From Nocardia amamiensis (GTDB lineage Bacteria; Actinomycetota; Actinomycetes; Mycobacteriales; Mycobacteriaceae), in NCBI RefSeq assembly GCF_015477605.1, contig NZ_JADLQX010000007.1, positions 248,001 to 312,000 of the forward strand: DNA of 64,000 bases, read 5' to 3'. Positions 17,634 to 28,230 of this stretch are shown here, piece by piece. The first letter of the stretch is position 1, and each line of letters begins with the position of its first letter. A program made the position numbers and the translations under genes. The notes beneath the pieces are model-generated. The model was not told where the DNA came from. It worked only from the letters and a program-made list of their open reading frames with translations, and did no database searches.

Positions 17634-20600
17634 TTGGCCCCTTTCGCCTCGATCGCGGCGAGCTTCGCGGTCAGGTCGGCTCCGATCTTCCCGATCCGCG
17701 GTTCATCGATGATCTGCAGGTGATCGCCCGGGATGTGGACGACCTCCAGGTTGGTCAGGTAGTCGTCCCACCCGCCGTTGGGCAGCCGCTCGCCGTAGCG
17801 CGGCTCCAACTCGATCGCGCCGTCGTGGTAGCGATCGGCGAGGTACAGCACCACATCGCCGTCGTAGCGGGTCGGCCGGACCTGCTGGAGCGCACGGTTT
17901 TCGATCCACGAGGTGCGCTGGTGCTCCAGCACGCCACCGGGAATCTTGGCACCGGTCATCTTGACGAGGTCGGTGATCATCTTGATCTGTTCGTCGTCCG
18001 GGGCCAGGGCGAGCTCCTGCAACTGCTCGGGCGGAAGTTCGCCTTGCACGTTGTAGGTCTTCTTCGCGAATGCCTGGTACCGCTCGATGCGACGGATTCG
18101 CTCCTCGGGACTGTTGTTCTCGGGCTCGCTCGGAATCGCGAGGTCGATCAAGCCGACCACGCGGACGTCCGCGCCTTCCGCGCGCAGGATCTGCGCCGAC
18201 GCCATGGCCAACACGGCGCCCAGCGACCAGCCGTAGAGCACAAAGGGTCCGTCGCCCTGCAACTTGCGCAGTTCCGGCACGTACTGGCGGGCCCGCTCCT
18301 CGATCGCGCCGTCGACGCGCTCGAAACCGTACATCGGTGTGTCGGCGGGCAACCGCTTCAGCAGCGGCTCGTACACCAGCGTGTTACCGCCCGCGGGATG
18401 GAACACGAAGACCGGTACGGCGTTCGATCCCTCCGGCCGCGCACGCAACGGACGGACGAAACCATCCACATCCGCGCCGCTGTCCTGCAAGTTGCGAACG
18501 ATGTCGGCGAGCTGCTCGATGGTCTCGCAGTCGAGCACGTCATCGACGGTGACCTCGGCCTTGACCCGTTCGGTCAGGCGCGCGGCCATCTTCTCCGCGG
18601 TGTCCTCGTCGAGGATCGGCAGCGTGTTGAAGATGCCCTTGGCGGATTTGCCGGTGACCACCGCCCAGGTGGCGAAGGTCAGGCGCTCGGCGGCGTCGCG
18701 CGGCGGGACGTCGTCCTCCGCAGCAGCGGACGGCTGGCCGCCGAAGACGGCGGCCGGTGTGGCCGGAGCCGCCTCGACCGGTGTGGGCTCCGCAATCGCC
18801 TGCGCTGCGGGAGCCGCGTCGGCAGCCGTTTCCGGTGTCGTGGCGGCCGCTGCGACGGGAGCCGAGTGGGTCTCGGGCGCAGTGGTTTCTGACGTGGCCT
18901 CGCCGGGCGACGTGGTCGCGGCACCCTTCACCGCGGCGACCGGGTCGGCGCCGGTGGCAAGCGCCGCCCTGGCCGCAGCCATGAAATCGGCGTCGACGGC
19001 CAGCTCACCCGATCCGCCGGCGGCCTTGTCGGCGGCCTGCTGGTCGGCCATCGCCTGCACCTCGTCGCGGTGCTCGATGGCGTAGCGCAGCACCTTCCCG
19101 ACCTCGTGCAGACTCGCGTCGCGCACGGCCTGGACCTGCAACTGCGGAATGTCGAACTCGTACTCGACCCGGTTCTTGATGCGCATGGCCATCAGCGAGT
19201 CCAGGCCGAGCTCCATCAGCGGGATCTCCATCGGCAGGTCCTCGACCGCGTAGCCCATGGATTCCGCGACGATCAGCGCGAGCCGCTCCTCGACGGTCTG
19301 TGTGCCGTTGGGATCCCACCGCTCACCGAAGGTCTCCACGATCTCGATGTCCGCGTCGCTCTGCGGCGCCGCGGCCACGGCGGCAACCGGCTCGGCCACA
19401 ATGGGTTCGGGCAGCGGGGCGCCGGAGGTCACCACGGCGTCGAAGACCAGCCGGAAGCTATTGCCCTCCTTGCCGTGCACCTGCACCGATGCGCCGCCGA
19501 GGTGCGGCGTGAGCGTGGTGGTGAGGGTGCCCGCGGCCGGGATCGGCGCGTGCGGGATCGACGCGCCCAGCGACACGTCGCTGAGTACCTGCGCCGCTGC
19601 GGCCCGCACCAGCGCGGCGAGATCGGTCACCGAGGACGCCTGCACCTCCCAGACGTGCCTGCCGTCCGGCAGGGCGACGTGCGCACCGGGAATCCGGCTG
19701 TTGCCGCCCGACGACATCCTGGCCTTCGGCCAGTACTCCTTGCGCAGGAACGTGGTGCGCGGAATGTCGGCGTAGTCACCGGCGCTCAGCAGCGAGGGCA
19801 GATCCACCTTGTGCCCGTGCACGTAGAGCTGGGCGAGCGCCGCGAGCACGCCGGCGGACTCGTCCTCCTTGCGCTTGAGCGTCGGGATGAGCTGCGCGTC
19901 GTGCACGCCCGCGGCGAAGGTGGTGCCGAGCACCTGCATCAGCGCGACGGAATTCGGCGCCAGCTCCAGGAACGTGGTGTGGCCCGCGTCCACCGCGAGC
20001 TTCACCGCGTTGGTGAAGTACACGCTGTGGCGCATGTTCTTGACCCAGTAGGCCTCGTCGTGGATCGGGTCGTGGCCGGGGCGGAAGAACTCTTCCTTGT
20101 GCACCGTCGAGTACAGACCGGTCTTCAGCTTGCTGGGCTCGATACCGGCCAGTTCCGCGGCCAGCTCGCCGAGCAGCGGATCCATCTGGGAAGTGTGGCC
20201 CGCGCCGCGGGTCTGCAGCACGCGGGCGAACTTGCCCGCCGCTTCCACCTGCGCGACGATCGCCGCGACCTGCTCCTGCGGGCCGCCGATCACCGTGTTG
20301 GTCGGCGCCGCATAGACGGCGACCTCGACATCCGGATATTCCGGCAGCAGATTCGCGACGTCCTCGGCGCTGTATTCGATCAGCGCCATGTTGCGCACGT
20401 CGTCGTCGCTGATCATCTGCTCGCCCTCGCCCATCAGGCGGGAGCGGGCGCAGATCACCCGGACGGCGTCTTCGAGGTTCAGGCCGCCGGAGATGTACGC
20501 GCCCGCGACCTCGCCCATGGAATGGCCCACTACGGCTTCGGGTTCCGCGCCGTGCGCGCGCAGCAGCGCGGCCAAGCCGATCTGGATGGTGAAGATACCG

Positions 20601-22996
20601 ACCTGCGAGGTGGCGACGCCGTAGTCCTGGCTGTCGTCCAGGAACAGTTCGCGCACCGAGTATCCGGCCTCGTCCTGCACCAGCTCGTCGACCTCGTCGA
20701 CAGCCTTGGCGAAGATCGAGTTCTCCAGGTAGAGCTGCTTGCCCATCTTGCGGTGCTGCGCACCGAAGCCGGCCAGCACCCACATCGGGCCGACGGCGGC
20801 GGGCGCATCGGCGGTGAACACGCCGGTGCCCGGCTTGCCCGCCGCGATGGCGCGCAGTCCGGCGACCGCCTCTTCGTGCGTCTTGGCGAGCACGACGCCG
20901 CGCGAACGCCAGTGGCTGCGCTTGGCCAGCGACCGCGCCACATCGGCGAGCGGGGTCCGCGCGCCCGCCTCGGACTCCAGCCAGTCGGCCAGCTCGGCGG
21001 CGGCGCGGCGGCGACGCGAGGGCAGATAGCCCGACACCGGCAGGATCAGCGGCAGTGGCTCGGCGCGCTCGGCGGTCCATTCGGAAACGGGGGCATCGAC
21101 GTCGGCGACCTCGGCAGCCACGGCGACGGCGGCCACCTCGGCCGCGGCGACGACGGCGTCGGCTTCCGCGACCACGTCGGTGGTCTCGTCGTCCAGCGCG
21201 TCCTCATTCAACGCGTCCTCGTCCAACTGCGTCTCGAGCTCGGCGAACGGAGCCTGCGCCCGAGCCGCGGCGGGCGGCACGTACTCCTGCACGACGACGT
21301 GCGCGTTGGTGCCGCCGAAGCCGAAGCCGGAGATGCCGATGGTGGCCTTGCCGCTGTAGCGCGGGAACTCGGTGGGCTCGTCGACGACCTTCAGGTGGGC
21401 CTGGTCGAACGGGATGTACGGGTTCGGCCCCGCGTAGTTGACGTTCGGCGGGATGACGTTGTGCTGCAATGCCATGAGCACCTTGGCCAGGCTGGCCGCG
21501 CCCGCGCCGGATTCCAGGTGGCCGAAGTTGGTCTTCGCCGAGCCGAGCAGCGCGGGCTTGTCGGCCTCGCGGCCACGGCCCACCACCCGGCCGAGCGCGT
21601 CGGCCTCGATCGGGTCGCCGAGCAGTGTGCCGGTGCCGTGCGCCTCGATGTAGTCGACCTTGGACGGCGGGACGCCCGCGTCGCGGTAGGCGCGGCGCAG
21701 CACGTCGGCCTGGGCGTCCGGGTTCGGGGCGACGATGCCGTTGGAGCGGCCGTCGGAGTTGACCGCCGAACCCTTGACCACGCCGAGGATCCGGTCGCCG
21801 TCGCGCTCGGCGTCGGCCAGGCGCTTGAGCACCACCAGTCCGCCGCCCTCGGAACGCACCATGCCATCGGCATCCGAGGAGAACGCCTTGATCCTGCCGT
21901 TCTTCGCGACCGCGCCGACGGAGTCGAAGCCGAGCGTGGCCATCGGAGCCAGCAGCATGTTCACACCGCCCGCCAGCGCGAGATCGGCGTCACCGCTGCG
22001 CAGTGCCCGGACCGCCTGATGCACCGCGACCAGCGTGGACGAGCACGCGGTGTCGATCGCGACGGAGGGACCGCGGAAGTCGTAGAAGTAGGAGATGCGG
22101 TTCGGGATGATCGACGACGAACTGCCGGTGAGACCGTACGCTGCGGCCGAGGCGGGTGCGGACGGGTCGTCCGTGCCGAGACCGAGCGCGGCGATCAGCA
22201 TGAAGTCGCTGGTAGAGGTGCCGATGAAGACGCCGACCTGCTCGCCCTTGAGTTCGCTGGCCGGAATCCTGGCGTGCTCCAACGCCTCCCAGGTCAGCTC
22301 CATCATGAGGCGCTGCTGCGGGTCCACCCGCTCCACCTCGATGGGCGACATCGCGAAGAACTCCGCGTCGAAGCTCTTCACCACCTCCTGGTCGAGATAA
22401 CCACCGAGGGTGTTGCCCTCGGCGATCGCCTTGGCCGCCACGGGATCGTCGGCGAACTCCGACCACCTGCCCTCGGGCCGTTCCCGGATCGCGTCGCCGC
22501 GTCCGATGAGGAATTCCCACGTCGACTCGGGCGTGCTGCCCGCACCGGGCAGGCGGGTCGACAGACCGACGATGGCGATGTCGTGCGCCTCGCCAGGCGT
22601 GAAGCCCGCGGTATAGAAGGCGTCGTCGGATGATTCCGCCGGTACGTCCGGCTCACCGTTGATGATCCGCTCGGCGAGCGCGGCGATGGTCGGATGCTGG
22701 TACACGATGGTCGCGTTCAGCATCACCCCGGTCAGTTCCTCGATGTCACCGCCGAGCGCGATGGCATCGCGCGAGGCGAGCCCGAACTCCTCCATCGGCC
22801 GGTCCACGGTGATCTGCTCGATCGGCTGTCCGGTCGCGTCGGCGACCCACCGCCGCAGCCACTCGCGCAGCTCCGCCACCGACATGTCGGTCTGCGCGCC
22901 GCCCTTCGCGGACTCGGCCGGGGCCGTCGCATCGGCGACGGTTTCCGCGGGCGGGGTGTCGGTCGTCTGGGTGGGCGTGCCCTCGTTGTCAGCCAT
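17630..22996 (-). CDS. pks13: Polyketide synthase Pks13 (mycolic acid condensase)
   Basis: Pks13 joins two fatty chains (the FadD32-activated meromycoloyl chain and the carboxylated alpha-chain) to form the beta-keto mycolate precursor. The domains are complete and in the expected order over 1788 residues. The N-terminal ACP has its phosphopantetheine Ser at ~75 ([11 protein letters not shown]). The ketosynthase has Cys ~318 (DTACSSTLV) with EAHGTGT and KTNFGHLES. The acyltransferase has Ser ~826 (GHSMGE). The C-terminal ACP has Ser ~1267 ([10 protein letters not shown]), and the thioesterase has Ser ~1591 (YGWSLGAV). An unusual Ala/Asp/Glu-rich segment lies between KS and AT, and an Ala/Pro/Thr linker precedes the thioesterase. 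ATG 22996 is chosen because GAGGA lies just upstream; a TTG immediately before it is the only longer option. Confidence 0.97.
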   Translation of the reverse strand: MADNEGTPTQTTDTPPAETVADATAPAESAKGGAQTDMSVAELREWLRRWVADATGQPIEQITVDRPMEEFGLASRDAIALGGDIEELTGVMLNATIVYQHPTIAALAERIINGEPDVPAESSDDAFYTAGFTPGEAHDIAIVGLSTRLPGAGSTPESTWEFLIGRGDAIRERPEGRWSEFADDPVAAKAIAEGNTLGGYLDQEVVKSFDAEFFAMSPIEVERVDPQQRLMMELTWEALEHARIPASELKGEQVGVFIGTSTSDFMLIAALGLGTDDPSAPASAAAYGLTGSSSSIIPNRISYFYDFRGPSVAIDTACSSTLVAVHQAVRALRSGDADLALAGGVNMLLAPMATLGFDSVGAVAKNGRIKAFSSDADGMVRSEGGGLVVLKRLADAERDGDRILGVVKGSAVNSDGRSNGIVAPNPDAQADVLRRAYRDAGVPPSKVDYIEAHGTGTLLGDPIEADALGRVVGRGREADKPALLGSAKTNFGHLESGAGAASLAKVLMALQHNVIPPNVNYAGPNPYIPFDQAHLKVVDEPTEFPRYSGKATIGISGFGFGGTNAHVVVQEYVPPAAARAQAPFAELETQLDEDALNEDALDDETTDVVAEADAVVAAAEVAAVAVAAEVADVDAPVSEWTAERAEPLPLILPVSGYLPSRRRRAAAELADWLESEAGARTPLADVARSLAKRSHWRSRGVVLAKTHEEAVAGLRAIAAGKPGTGVFTADAPAAVGPMWVLAGFGAQHRKMGKQLYLENSIFAKAVDEVDELVQDEAGYSVRELFLDDSQDYGVATSQVGIFTIQIGLAALLRAHGAEPEAVVGHSMGEVAGAYISGGLNLEDAVRVICARSRLMGEGEQMISDDDVRNMALIEYSAEDVANLLPEYPDVEVAVYAAPTNTVIGGPQEQVAAIVAQVEAAGKFARVLQTRGAGHTSQMDPLLGELAAELAGIEPSKLKTGLYSTVHKEEFFRPGHDPIHDEAYWVKNMRHSVYFTNAVKLAVDAGHTTFLELAPNSVALMQVLGTTFAAGVHDAQLIPTLKRKEDESAGVLAALAQLYVHGHKVDLPSLLSAGDYADIPRTTFLRKEYWPKARMSSGGNSRIPGAHVALPDGRHVWEVQASSVTDLAALVRAAAAQVLSDVSLGASIPHAPIPAAGTLTTTLTPHLGGASVQVHGKEGNSFRLVFDAVVTSGAPLPEPIVAEPVAAVAAAPQSDADIEIVETFGERWDPNGTQTVEERLALIVAESMGYAVEDLPMEIPLMELGLDSLMAMRIKNRVEYEFDIPQLQVQAVRDASLHEVGKVLRYAIEHRDEVQAMADQQAADKAAGGSGELAVDADFMAAARAALATGADPVAAVKGAATTSPGEATSETTAPETHSAPVAAAATTPETAADAAPAAQAIAEPTPVEAAPATPAAVFGGQPSAAAEDDVPPRDAAERLTFATWAVVTGKSAKGIFNTLPILDEDTAEKMAARLTERVKAEVTVDDVLDCETIEQLADIVRNLQDSGADVDGFVRPLRARPEGSNAVPVFVFHPAGGNTLVYEPLLKRLPADTPMYGFERVDGAIEERARQYVPELRKLQGDGPFVLYGWSLGAVLAMASAQILRAEGADVRVVGLIDLAIPSEPENNSPEERIRRIERYQAFAKKTYNVQGELPPEQLQELALAPDDEQIKMITDLVKMTGAKIPGGVLEHQRTSWIENRALQQVRPTRYDGDVVLYLADRYHDGAIELEPRYGERLPNGGWDDYLTNLEVVHIPGDHLQIIDEPRIGKIGADLTAKLAAIEAKGAK

Positions 22997-23104
22997 CAAT
23001 TCCTCAAGCTACCTGTCTGCGAACCGGGCGTACCGTGAATTGACGCTCGGCGTGGGAAGGTCGGCGCCGAGCGTCAATGGTCGGTCCGAGGCCGCCCTTG
23101 GCAT

Positions 23105-25021
23105 CTACTCTTCCGGTGCATCGGGGAAAGCTTGCTGGGTGTAACCACCCCGCAGCGTTCCCTCCAGATAGGCGGCCCGGCAGGCCCGCCGGGCGATCTT
23201 GCCGCTGGACGTGCGCGGAATCGAACCCGCCGGCACCAGCAGCACGTCGCGAACGGTCACGCCGTGGCGCTGCGAGACCGCCGCCCGCACCGCGTCGGCG
23301 ATCGGCAGCGGATCGGCCTTGCCCGCACCGGGGCCGCGCTCGGCGACGATGACCAACTGCTCGGAGCCGTCGTCGGCGTCGAACTTCAGGCCGGAGTGGC
23401 TGCCCTGCTCGAACACCTCGGCCGGGAGCTGGTTGGCGGGCACCGAGAAGGCGGCGACGAAGCCGGGGCGCAGCGCCGTGCTGGCCTCCTGCGCGGAGTA
23501 CTCCAGGTCCTGCGGGTAGTGGTTGCGCCCGTCCACGATCACCAGGTCCTTGACGCGGCCGGTGATGTACAGCTCGCCCTCGAAGTACACGCCGTAGTCG
23601 CCGGTGCGCATCCAGTTCGCGCCCGGCTCGGTGCCTTCGGCGTGGCTGCCCTCGGGCAGCCGGTGGGTGACCTTGTTCCGGAACGTCGACGTGGTCTCGT
23701 CCGGACGACCCCAGTAACCGATGCCCATGTTCTTGCCGTGCAGCCAGATCTCACCGACCGAGCCGTCGGGCAGCTCGCGGCCGCCGCCCTCGGATTCCAC
23801 CGACTCCGGGTCGATGATCGTCGCCCACTGCGAGAGCGCGACGTAACCGCAGGACACCTGCGCGATCGCGTCCTCATGACCGGGGTCGACCTTCACCATG
23901 CGGCCGCCGTTGAGCTCCTTGCGGTCGACGTAGGTGACCTTGGCCTCGTCCTCGGACTTGGTGGCGGAGACGAACAAAGTCGCCTCGGCCATGCCGTAGC
24001 ACGGCTTGATAGCGGTCTTGGGCAGGCCATAGGGCGCGAACGCCTCGTTGAACTTCTTCATCGACGACGTGGTCACCGGCTCGCTGCCGTTGATCAGGCC
24101 GATGACGTTCGACAGGTCCAGCGACTCGCCGGGCTTCGGCAGACCGCGCGCCGCGGCGTGTTCGAAGGCGAAGTTGGGTGCGGCGGCGAAGGTTCCGGCG
24201 CCGTCGGAGACCGCGGCCAGCTCCTTGATCCAGCGGTAGGGGCGGCGCACGAACGCGCTCGGCGACATGATGGTGATGTACTTGCCGCCCACCGCGGGCA
24301 GGATCACCGTCAAAAGGCCCATGTCGTGGAACAACGGCAGCCAGGTGACGCCGCGCGAGTTCCAGTCCAGCTTGATCGCGTCAACCATCTGCAGCACGTT
24401 GGTGCCGACGGCGCGGTGCGTGATCTCGACACCGGCCGGAACCCGGGTGGAGCCCGAGGTGTACTGCAGGTAGGCGATGTCGTCGATGGCGATGTCGGGA
24501 CGCACCCAGCCCTCGCCGACGCTGTCCGGGATCGCGTCCACCGCGATGATGCGCGGGCGCTGGGCGGCGGGCAGCGAGCGGAAGAACTGCCGGACCCCGG
24601 CCGCGGAGGAGCTCGCGGTCAGGATGGCGGCGGGCTCACAGTCGCCGAGCACCGCGTGCAGGCGGTCGGTGTGGCCCGGCTCGTCCGGGTCGAACAGCGG
24701 GACCGAGATGGTGCCCGCGTAGATCGCGGCGAAGAAGGAGATCACGTAGTCCAAGCCCTGCGGAGCGAGGATCGCGACCCGGTCGCCCGGGTTGGTCACC
24801 TGCTGCAGTCGAGCGGCCACCGCGCGCAGCCGAATACCGAACTCACGCCACGTCAGCTCCTGCGCCTCGCCGTCGCGCTCGCGCGAGTAGTCGATGTAGC
24901 GATACGCCAGGGTGTTCGCGTCGTTCCGAGTGTGCTTCTCGACGTGATCAACCAGGGTGTGATCCTCGGGAATTCGGATGTTCCCGGTTTCGTCCAGGTA
25001 GTCGTCGAAAGTCTCTTCCAT
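23105..25021 (-). CDS. fadD32: Long-chain fatty acyl-AMP ligase FadD32
   Basis: FadD32 activates the meromycolic chain as acyl-AMP and loads it onto the N-terminal ACP of Pks13. The 638-residue protein has the adenylation P-loop [22 protein letters not shown], the YGMAEATLF motif, [20 protein letters not shown] and the C-terminal lysine motif [16 protein letters not shown]. tuberculosis FadD32 is 637 residues. The start at ATG 25021 has a very strong purine-rich ribosome site (GGAGGAGAAGAAGGA) directly upstream, better than the 8-residue-longer frame start. It leads the fadD32-pks13-accD4 unit, with 108 bp before pks13. Confidence 0.97.
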   Translation of the reverse strand: MEETFDDYLDETGNIRIPEDHTLVDHVEKHTRNDANTLAYRYIDYSRERDGEAQELTWREFGIRLRAVAARLQQVTNPGDRVAILAPQGLDYVISFFAAIYAGTISVPLFDPDEPGHTDRLHAVLGDCEPAAILTASSSAAGVRQFFRSLPAAQRPRIIAVDAIPDSVGEGWVRPDIAIDDIAYLQYTSGSTRVPAGVEITHRAVGTNVLQMVDAIKLDWNSRGVTWLPLFHDMGLLTVILPAVGGKYITIMSPSAFVRRPYRWIKELAAVSDGAGTFAAAPNFAFEHAAARGLPKPGESLDLSNVIGLINGSEPVTTSSMKKFNEAFAPYGLPKTAIKPCYGMAEATLFVSATKSEDEAKVTYVDRKELNGGRMVKVDPGHEDAIAQVSCGYVALSQWATIIDPESVESEGGGRELPDGSVGEIWLHGKNMGIGYWGRPDETTSTFRNKVTHRLPEGSHAEGTEPGANWMRTGDYGVYFEGELYITGRVKDLVIVDGRNHYPQDLEYSAQEASTALRPGFVAAFSVPANQLPAEVFEQGSHSGLKFDADDGSEQLVIVAERGPGAGKADPLPIADAVRAAVSQRHGVTVRDVLLVPAGSIPRTSSGKIARRACRAAYLEGTLRGGYTQQAFPDAPEE

Positions 25022-25211
25022 TCCTTCTTCTCCTCCGAGGCACACGCAGCAAGACGGCGAGATCGCCGCTATTACCTGTGAGGCCCCGACTCGCTTTCGC
25101 CCGCGGGTGCTCCAAGTGCAGAGCCAGCCTGCAGATTTTGTGCGGTCTGCGCGGTGACCGCTTATCGGCTAGATGTACTCAAACCAGAGTCATGTTACAG
25201 AGAAGACCGGC

Positions 25212-26255
25212 TCACTCGTCCCGCAGCAGGGGAATAACGGGGGCGAACGCGTCCATCTGGGTGGGAAAAACGCCCACGTAGGACATCGAGGTGAGTTGCC
25301 GCACACGTCGGATCTGCTCGGCGATCTCCTCGAACGTGCCGATCGCCACGTAGGGCGAGTTCAGGATGTCCTCGACGGACAGCTGAACGTCTACCTCGAG
25401 ATTCGGGTGCAGTCCCCGGTCCAACGCCGACAGCGCCATCTCCGCGGTCTTCTCGCGATCGTCGGTGATCACGATGGCGGTGATGGCCCAGTTCAGCTCG
25501 ATGTCGGCGAACCGGTCACCGGCGGCCTCCTTGATCAGATTCACCTTTTCGACGGCCTTCTCGATGGTGATGCCGGAGAGCAGGCCCTTGCCGTTCTTGG
25601 TGGTGACCGGAACGACGGAGATGATGTCGGCGTGCTTGGCGGCCAGGCGAAGCATCTTCGGGCCGCCGCCGCCGGTGCAGATGGGCGGACGCGGGCCCTG
25701 CCGCGGCCGAGGAGTCCCCTTGACGCCGCGCACCTGGTAGTGCTTGCCCTCGAAGGTGCACTCCTGGCCGCGCAGCAGCACGTCGAGAATGGTCAGCGCC
25801 TCGTCCAGCTTCTCCAGCCGGACACCGGGCGACTCGTACGGGATGCCGGCGTTCTCGAACTCTTCCTTGATCCAGCCCGCGCCGAGGCCGACCTCGAGCC
25901 TGCCCTTGGACAGCACGTCGATCGTGGCGAGGTCCTTGGCCAGCACTACCGGGTGGCGGAAGCCGTTCGCCAGCACCGAGGTTCCGAGCCGGATCTTCTC
26001 GGTGGCCTGGGTCAGCGCGCCGAGCGCGGCGATCGGGCCGATCTGCTCACCGAGGTGGTCCGGCACGACGAAGCTGTCGAAGCCGTACTCCTCGGCCTGC
26101 TGGGCGGTCTGGACGAACTTGCGGGCCCCGCCCTCCTGCTTGTTTCCCTCGCCGGCCGCCGCGAAGCGGAACGGGCGCAACGGAGTGCCCAGCGCGGTCA
26201 ACGCAGCATCCGCGTCGCGGCTCGCCGTGGTGGCCGGTGCGGCGGCTTCTGTCAT
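25212..26255 (-). CDS. F420-dependent LLM-class oxidoreductase
   Basis: This 347-residue protein is of the luciferase-like monooxygenase (TIM-barrel) class in the F420-linked subgroup common in actinobacteria. Recognisable segments are FVVPDHLGEQIGPIAALGAL, LGTSVLANGFRHPVVLAKD, SKGRLEVGLGAGWIKEEFE and the tail GTFEEIAEQIRRVRQLTSMSYVG. The substrate is unknown. ATG 26255 (MTEAAAPATT) is preferred over the longer frame, whose first 43 codons look non-coding. It lies between fadD32 and the cutinase on the same strand; mycobacteria have no gene here. An oxidation or reduction of an envelope lipid is a possible but untested role. Confidence 0.85.
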   Translation of the reverse strand: MTEAAAPATTASRDADAALTALGTPLRPFRFAAAGEGNKQEGGARKFVQTAQQAEEYGFDSFVVPDHLGEQIGPIAALGALTQATEKIRLGTSVLANGFRHPVVLAKDLATIDVLSKGRLEVGLGAGWIKEEFENAGIPYESPGVRLEKLDEALTILDVLLRGQECTFEGKHYQVRGVKGTPRPRQGPRPPICTGGGGPKMLRLAAKHADIISVVPVTTKNGKGLLSGITIEKAVEKVNLIKEAAGDRFADIELNWAITAIVITDDREKTAEMALSALDRGLHPNLEVDVQLSVEDILNSPYVAIGTFEEIAEQIRRVRQLTSMSYVGVFPTQMDAFAPVIPLLRDE

Positions 26256-26422
26256 GAACTCATGCTCCTGGCTGTAAGGAATTACGGGCGCGACGCCCGT
26301 CCGAGGTCTGCTGCGGCGTTGCCCGGCGTCGCGATCACCAGCGCACTTTACAGCGTGCTGCCGAACTCGAGTTGCGCTTGTCACGCCAACGGGGTGCGGG
26401 GTATCTCACGCGCTGTGAATTC

Positions 26423-27409
26423 TCACGAGTGCGCGGGATGCGGCGCGGCCTCGATCAGGCCCGCCGCCCAGTTGGCCGTCCACTGCGTCGAGGTGCTGCC
26501 ATCGGGGTCGACGACGAAGCCGTTGTAGAGCGCGTGCACCGGGTTGCCCGCCGCCCGGACCAGCGCGTTCACGCTGCCCACGATGTTCCACGGACTCAGT
26601 GCCTCACGCGGCGCGTCACAGATCAGATCGCCGGGCGCGCAGATGGTGTACGTGCGGTCGGCGAGCGCGCCGAAGCCTCCTTGACGCGGACCGGTCATCG
26701 TGATGCCGGGCACATTCAACCCTCGCAGCGCGACTTCGGCACCCACGCCGGGCGGCGGCGTTCCCACCTGGATCGCCTGACCCGGGCCGGTCTCGCCGGT
26801 ACGCCGTCCATCGGCGATCAACGTCACGCCGAGCACCAAGTCGGCGGGCACAGGCCCCTTCCCCGCGCCGATCTGCGCGGCGACGTCACCCGCGATCACC
26901 GCGCCCTGGGAGAACCCGGCGAGCACGTAGGTGGTCAGCGGACACTCCTGATGCCGGGCGACCATGGCATCGACCATCCGTCGCGTGCCCTCGGACCGGC
27001 TGTTGTTGTAGGACTGCTGGCCATCCGGCGGAATCGCGATCGGGTTGGAGAACTGCGCGACATACGGGACGGTGTACACATCCAGCCGCTCCGCCGGGAA
27101 TCGCTGAGCGACCGGGCCGGAGACGTTGAGCATCAGTGACAACGGGTTGGCGGTCGGGTTGTGCGGGTCGTCGTAGCTATTCGACTCCCAGGTGCCGGGC
27201 ACCGAGATCATCTGCACATCGGGGCAACTCGCCGGCTGCGAGGTCGGCCGTTCCGGCGGCTTCGGACCGGGAACAGGCGGGCGCAACCGTCCCGCGAGCA
27301 GGTACCACAGCAGCAGGACGACGAGGACGATCAGCACGATGCCGCCGATCGCGATCAGGCATCCCGCCGGCTTGGACCGGCGGGACGCCGAACGGACACG
27401 CGAACTCAC
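26423..27409 (-). CDS. Membrane-anchored cutinase-family esterase (Rv3802c/Culp6-like)
   Basis: This is an alpha/beta-hydrolase of the cutinase family placed as in M. tuberculosis, where Rv3802c (an essential envelope phospholipase/thioesterase) lies between fadD32 and the fbp genes. The 328-residue protein has one N-terminal helix (~17-40), a Pro-rich linker, and a catalytic domain. The nucleophile Ser ~167 is in AGFSQGA, an Asp lies at ~261-265 (CAPGDLICD) and His ~292 in NPVHALYNG. The paired Cys residues typical of cutinases are present. The GTG start overlaps the stop of the upstream lipoprotein gene (GTGA), so the two are co-translated. Confidence 0.9.
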   Translation of the reverse strand: MSSRVRSASRRSKPAGCLIAIGGIVLIVLVVLLLWYLLAGRLRPPVPGPKPPERPTSQPASCPDVQMISVPGTWESNSYDDPHNPTANPLSLMLNVSGPVAQRFPAERLDVYTVPYVAQFSNPIAIPPDGQQSYNNSRSEGTRRMVDAMVARHQECPLTTYVLAGFSQGAVIAGDVAAQIGAGKGPVPADLVLGVTLIADGRRTGETGPGQAIQVGTPPPGVGAEVALRGLNVPGITMTGPRQGGFGALADRTYTICAPGDLICDAPREALSPWNIVGSVNALVRAAGNPVHALYNGFVVDPDGSTSTQWTANWAAGLIEAAPHPAHS

Positions 27410-27924
27410 TGGCAGTACGTCGCGCGCGCGGTCGAGATGTAGATCTGTCCGGCCTTCTCGACCGGCATCTTCGACGGATCGAAGGACGGGTCGGAACCGG
27501 CCATGGCGTTCACGAAGGTCATCAGATCCTGGTCGGACGCCCCCGCGGCGGTGCCCTGGCAGACGTACGCGCCGATGCTGAGCGCGATGTCCGGGGTGGA
27601 CGGGGTGATGCCCTGCTTGGCCAGCTCGTCGAGGAAACGCTTGTCCTTGGCGGAGAGACCCGAGGTATCCGCGGGCGGGACGGCCTCGGTGGGCACCGGC
27701 TGCGGACGTTCGGGCGCCTCGGTCGCGGTGGGCTGCTCCGGCGCGGGTGCGGGCTGCGCGGTGTCGGCGGGCGTCGTCGCGGCAGGCGACTGGGTCACCG
27801 TCGTGGTGCGGGCCGGCGTCGGCGTGCTCGTCGCGGTCGAATCATTGTCGCCGCACGCGGCGAGCAGGCCGGTTGCGGCGATCGCCGCAACCACGCCGCA
27901 TACCTTTCCACGGGTCCGATGCAT
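27406..27924 (-). CDS. DUF732-type lipoprotein with Pro/Thr-rich linker
   Basis: This is a 172-residue predicted lipoprotein. The signal peptide ends in a lipobox with the modified Cys at 24 ([10 protein letters not shown]). Residues ~28-95 are a Thr/Pro/Ala-rich stalk. Residues ~98-172 resemble the DUF732 module: [24 protein letters not shown] and a C-terminal Cys that could pair with the first. DUF732 proteins are small secreted actinobacterial proteins of unknown role. The start ATG 27924 removes a spurious 33-residue extension. The 4-bp overlap with the cutinase gene suggests the two products act together at the cell surface. Confidence 0.8.
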   Translation of the reverse strand: MHRTRGKVCGVVAAIAATGLLAACGDNDSTATSTPTPARTTTVTQSPAATTPADTAQPAPAPEQPTATEAPERPQPVPTEAVPPADTSGLSAKDKRFLDELAKQGITPSTPDIALSIGAYVCQGTAAGASDQDLMTFVNAMAGSDPSFDPSKMPVEKAGQIYISTARATYCQ

Positions 27925-28140
27925 GAATTCTTGTCCTCGATCTGTCGCGAAGCGGGTCGGGTCGCCCACCAGGCTAGCTGTGTCGAATTTGCAGCGCCCA
28001 CGCCGCCGCGTGTTCCGGATCACTCTAGGCTCGCGTCCGGGCGGCGCACCGGCAATGTCGATCTCGCTTCGGTCGGACGGGCTCGGGCCATGCGAGCGCG
28101 GGCGGGGAACCGTGGGACCGGATGTCAGCTGCTTGCCGGT

Positions 28141-28192
28141 AAGCCCGCCGCTCCAAGCCGGGATGGGCCGGTGGAGCTGCGCAGGCGGGCTT
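28141..28192 (-). terminator. Nested hairpin downstream of the LGFP mycolyltransferase
   Basis: AAGCCCGCC (28141-28149) pairs with GGCGGGCTT (28184-28192), and the inner GCTCCA pairs with TGGAGC. It lies about 40 bp past the stop codon of the minus-strand gene ending at 28231. No T-run follows, so the terminator role is inferred from position. Confidence 0.5.
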
Positions 28193-28230
28193 GCGGGTGG
28201 CGGACTCGCAGCGAACGGAATACCGACGTT

